From the NCBI GenBank assembly GCA_040393065.1, contig JBEBUW010000088.1, forward strand, positions 1 to 18,860: 18,860 bases of DNA, written 5' to 3'. The first letter of the stretch is position 1. Each line of letters opens with the position of its first letter. Shown piece by piece: positions 18,340-18,860 of the stretch. The notes below the pieces were generated by a model. That model was given only the letters and a program-made list of their open reading frames with translations. It did not search any database and had not been told where the DNA came from. The position numbers and the translations under genes were made by a program. This stretch comes from JACCWM01 sp040393065. Lineage in GTDB: Bacteria > Myxococcota_A > Bradymonadia > Bradymonadales > Bradymonadaceae.

Positions 18340-18860
18340 GGTTTTTCCGCAAAATTTCGGAGGGAAAATCAACAGGTAGTTCGGCGACGTGTCTGGGGTC
18401 AGCGTGTCGGGTAGAGAATACGATTTTGCAAGTGCGCCGGTTGGCTCCGTTCGTAAACGGAGGAGGAATCGGCGACGATTTGCAGCGGTAGACTACACGC
18501 TTCGCGTCTGCTCGCAAGCGAACGCTGTTGGCAAGGTTCGGGTTTTTGGGTTTGAGCGACTCGTGTTTTTGGGACGGGGGCAGAGTGCTGGTTGGTGAGG
18601 AGATGCCGGTTCGTGATGAGAAGTCATGGGAAATTCAAGCAAGAGCGAGGCTGTAACGGGGCTATGAATAGGATGGTAGGATAGATTAAGAATGATTTTC
18701 AGGCATAATAATTTTTCAGCACATTAAGTTTTTCAGGCCAGGAAGTTCCCGGACCGCTCAGAACGCCTCAATTGCTGAAATTTTCTATAATTTTTCACAA
18801 AATTTTTCAGAAATTTTCTGCCAGAATTTTTGCGCACTTGAGCCTCGTCACTGCAAAATT
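18340..18860. other. Non-coding region upstream of maeB, AT-rich at its right end
   Basis: I see no convincing gene in these 520 bp; the small open frames at 18389-18598 (plus) and 18293-18517 (minus) have no ribosome site or recognisable protein. The left part should hold the maeB promoter, but no clear -10/-35 pair stands out. A perfect 7-bp hairpin with a CGTA tetraloop lies at 18445-18462 (CTCCGTT/AACGGAG). From about 18665 the composition shifts sharply to A/T with repeated T-runs, which suggests a promoter or regulatory region for a gene to the right of the window. Confidence 0.5.
18694..18831. repeat. Cluster of iterated TTTTTCA motifs
   Basis: TTTTTCA occurs at 18712-18718, 18729-18735, 18791-18797 and 18803-18809, three of them extending to TTTTTCAG, with close variants at 18696-18702 (TTTTCAG), 18814-18820 (TTTTCTG) and 18826-18830 (TTTTT). 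A near-perfect palindrome CAGAAATTTTCTG lies at 18808-18820. Spacing is irregular (17, 62 and 12 nt), so this is not a tandem repeat or CRISPR. It may be a binding-site cluster or simply AT-rich promoter DNA. Confidence 0.45.

Noticed and set aside
16948..18414. 488-codon open frame antisense to maeB
   Set aside because: maeB is unambiguous on the minus strand; the opposite frame has no recognisable protein.
18389..18598. 69-codon open frame upstream of maeB
   Set aside because: Arg-rich product with no ribosome site, no family likeness, and overlap with the likely maeB promoter.
18694..18860. CRISPR array or tandem repeat at the right end
   Set aside because: The repeated unit is only 7-8 nt, spacing is irregular and no unique spacers of constant length are present.

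Overview
The window reads as chromosomal DNA of a Gram-negative bacterium of moderately high GC content. Three of the ten genes encode lipoproteins with lipobox signal peptides. One is a von Willebrand A-type lipoprotein of a style common in Myxococcota and Bradymonadia-like (former delta-proteobacterial) lineages. Together with a bacterial Dnmt2-like enzyme, this makes a deltaproteobacterial-type lineage the best guess, but no rRNA or other marker is present to settle it.

Layout. Bases 1-6867 hold three minus-strand housekeeping genes, read right to left: polA (DNA polymerase I, 3967-6867), a small NifU-type Fe-S carrier (3594-3851), and metH (cobalamin-dependent methionine synthase, from 3463 to past the left edge, so its last ~80 residues are missing). 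Hairpin terminators follow polA and the NifU-type gene. A 336-bp divergent intergenic region separates polA from a plus-strand gene for a large, cysteine-containing lipoprotein of unknown function (7204-9222), which ends at a strong intrinsic terminator (9280-9311). After a stretch rich in dyad symmetry (9253-9430) comes a plus-strand run of five genes with short gaps: a TPR protein (9446-11026), a VWA-like lipoprotein (11043-12197), a monoacylglycerol-lipase-like alpha/beta hydrolase (12290-13273), a HEAT-repeat lipoprotein (13374-15026) and a Dnmt2-like cytosine-C5 methyltransferase (15060-15986). This run converges on minus-strand maeB (malic enzyme fused to a phosphotransacetylase-like domain, 16063-18339) across a long shared hairpin. 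The final 520 bp carry no convincing gene and become AT-rich, with iterated TTTTTCA motifs.

How the genes work together. metH (methionine and one-carbon metabolism), polA (replication and repair), the NifU-type carrier (Fe-S assembly) and maeB (malate to pyruvate with NADPH formation) are core functions with no visible special linkage. The five-gene plus-strand run could be one transcription unit, but its members (scaffold repeats, surface lipoproteins, a lipase-like enzyme, an RNA/DNA methyltransferase) do not add up to a known pathway.

The most interesting items are the solitary methyltransferase, which looks like the eukaryotic tRNA methyltransferase Dnmt2/TRDMT1 rather than a restriction-modification enzyme; the VWA-like lipoprotein with a broken metal-binding motif; and the unrecognised 672-residue lipoprotein. 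I found no CRISPR array, insertion sequence, tRNA, rRNA or clear new defence system.
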